DNA from: Dysgonomonas sp. PF1-14
GTDB taxonomy: Bacteria; Bacteroidota; Bacteroidia; Bacteroidales; Dysgonomonadaceae
NCBI RefSeq assembly: GCF_029892965.1
Contig: NZ_JARXWN010000019.1
Span: 1 to 64,000, forward strand
Length of the DNA: 64,000 nucleotides
Direction: 5' to 3'
In this document: positions 63,126 to 64,000 of the stretch, piece by piece
Numbering within the stretch: the first letter of the stretch is position 1
Layout of the letters: every line of letters begins with the position of its first letter
The notes under the pieces: model-generated
What the model saw: only the letters and a program-made list of their open reading frames with translations
The model's database searches: none
Told to the model about the DNA's origin: nothing
Made by a program: the position numbers and the translations under genes

Positions 63126-64000
63126 TTATAATCCGCCCCCCCTGCGCTTCTTCTTTTTCTTGCGCTTCTGTTCTTCGTACTCCATTCGCTCCCTGAACGC
63201 ATTTTCCTGGAAGTCCTCTCCACTTCCCGTCTCAATAAACGATGCGCCCGCCAGACCGTCTATAACCGATTCCACAATAGAAGCCCCTTTCTGTTCGGGC
63301 TGTACCTGCCTTGCCGATTGGCTGTTGTTGTCCAGCCTGTTCTTTTCGATTAGTTGGTTATTCAACTTCGAATAGCTGAAACTTCTGTCTACATCCGAGC
63401 CTTTGAAGGAATGTTGGCCTTTCTTGAAAGATATACCCTGTATCTCATTGGTCTGCCCTTTGTGCTTATAGGCAATGCTTATTCCCTGTATATTCAGAAT
63501 ATGCTCGAATTGTTGCCAATTCCTTGCCATAGACAAAGATGTTTTGATGGCCTTGTAGATTTCATACTTGGTTTGCTCCGCTCCCTTTAGCTTTTGGATA
63601 TTAGTTCGGTCTTTTCCTTGCCCGTAAGTTAGCCTGTATTTATCTTTGATTTGTTTACAGATTTTCTCGTTCCGGTAACGGTCGTTTTTGTCGGATATGG
63701 TTTTTCCTTCGTTATCTATCCGATTAAATACGATATGGCAATGCGGATTATCCGTATTGTTATGCCGGATAACTATAAACTGTGTATTCTCTATTTTCAT
63801 AGCCTGCATATATTCCTTTGCTAATTGTACCATCATTTTATTAGTTAATAGACTTGTGTCCTCTTTGGAATAACTAAGAGAAATATGTCCTACGCACTTC
63901 GCCAGATTCGGGTTCATCAGGCTTTGCATATAAAAGCTGTTGGTAATGGATTTTGTGTCGGTTGTCAGTACCCCTTCACTCAACAGCAGTTCTGCATCTT
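63126..64000 (-). CDS. Relaxase/mobilization nuclease, start beyond window
   Basis: At least 291 codons; the frame stays open to the window edge (upstream codons read DAELLLSEGV), so the TTG at 63983 is not the start. The N-terminal part present has LAKCVGHISLSYSKED and RHNNTDNPHCHIVFNRID, the HxxxxHxH metal-binding motif III of MobP/BmgA-like Bacteroidales relaxases; the catalytic Tyr would lie upstream of or near the edge. The C-terminus is a Lys/Arg-rich tail. It nicks oriT and pilots DNA transfer of a mobilizable element. Confidence 0.9.
   Translation of the reverse strand, partial: DAELLLSEGVLTTDTKSITNSFYMQSLMNPNLAKCVGHISLSYSKEDTSLLTNKMMVQLAKEYMQAMKIENTQFIVIRHNNTDNPHCHIVFNRIDNEGKTISDKNDRYRNEKICKQIKDKYRLTYGQGKDRTNIQKLKGAEQTKYEIYKAIKTSLSMARNWQQFEHILNIQGISIAYKHKGQTNEIQGISFKKGQHSFKGSDVDRSFSYSKLNNQLIEKNRLDNNSQSARQVQPEQKGASIVESVIDGLAGASFIETGSGEDFQENAFRERMEYEEQKRKKKKKRRGGGL

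Overview
The window looks like a chromosomal segment of a low-GC member of Bacteroidales, probably Dysgonomonadaceae or a close relative (family level is inference). Supporting signs are Bacteroidetes-type promoters (TTTG or TTG, about 20 nt, TAnnTTTG), almost no Shine-Dalgarno sequences, Rhs proteins with the Bacteroidetes-style start (DUF6443-like segment), a glycine-lipid gene pair (glsA/glsB), DUF6340 and DUF5020 families, and a Bacteroidales-style relaxase.

Positions 1-18540 form an Rhs polymorphic-toxin island. It starts with secreted unknowns, a secreted thermonuclease, three related genes with a transglutaminase-like domain or its partner domain, and a miniature Rhs with its own signal peptide. 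After a decayed Rhs fragment comes one full-length secreted Rhs protein (6849-12140) with five N-terminal beta-rich repeats, YD repeats, an Rhs core and a toxin tip, followed by two small likely immunity genes. Three promoterless orphan cassettes follow. Each begins with a copy of the same 507-nt Rhs core segment without indels, then carries a different toxin tip (JAB/JAMM-like, HExxH zincin, PD-(D/E)XK nuclease) and a different candidate immunity gene. The first two end in a strong hairpin, and a conserved leader precedes each. An IS4-type transposase remnant closes the array.

Positions 18544-51600 are mostly ordinary chromosome: fucose/rhamnose use (mutarotase and FucP), an S41 protease lipoprotein, a NUDIX-type regulator, cca and folA, rpmH, cvpA, thioredoxin, glsAB-ogt-maf, a histidine kinase, a POT-type transporter, tandem rhomboid proteases, HU, hemolysin III, a PIF1-like helicase, argS, a TonB-dependent receptor, an rRNA methyltransferase, and a purine permease with a putative Tsx-like outer-membrane channel.

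Positions 51769-64000 are accessory DNA next to tRNA-Pro(TGG). A tyrosine recombinase, two whole and two half hsdS genes arranged as an invertible locus with a 50-bp perfect inverted repeat, hsdM, a PrrC-like ATPase/anticodon-nuclease candidate and hsdR form a module bounded by a 17-bp direct repeat (52055-52071 and 62434-62450). The right edge carries mobilization genes, with the relaxase cut by the window end. This suggests the restriction module sits in or beside an integrative/mobilizable element.

The two most notable systems are the Rhs toxin-tip reservoir and the phase-variable type I restriction locus with an embedded candidate anticodon nuclease.
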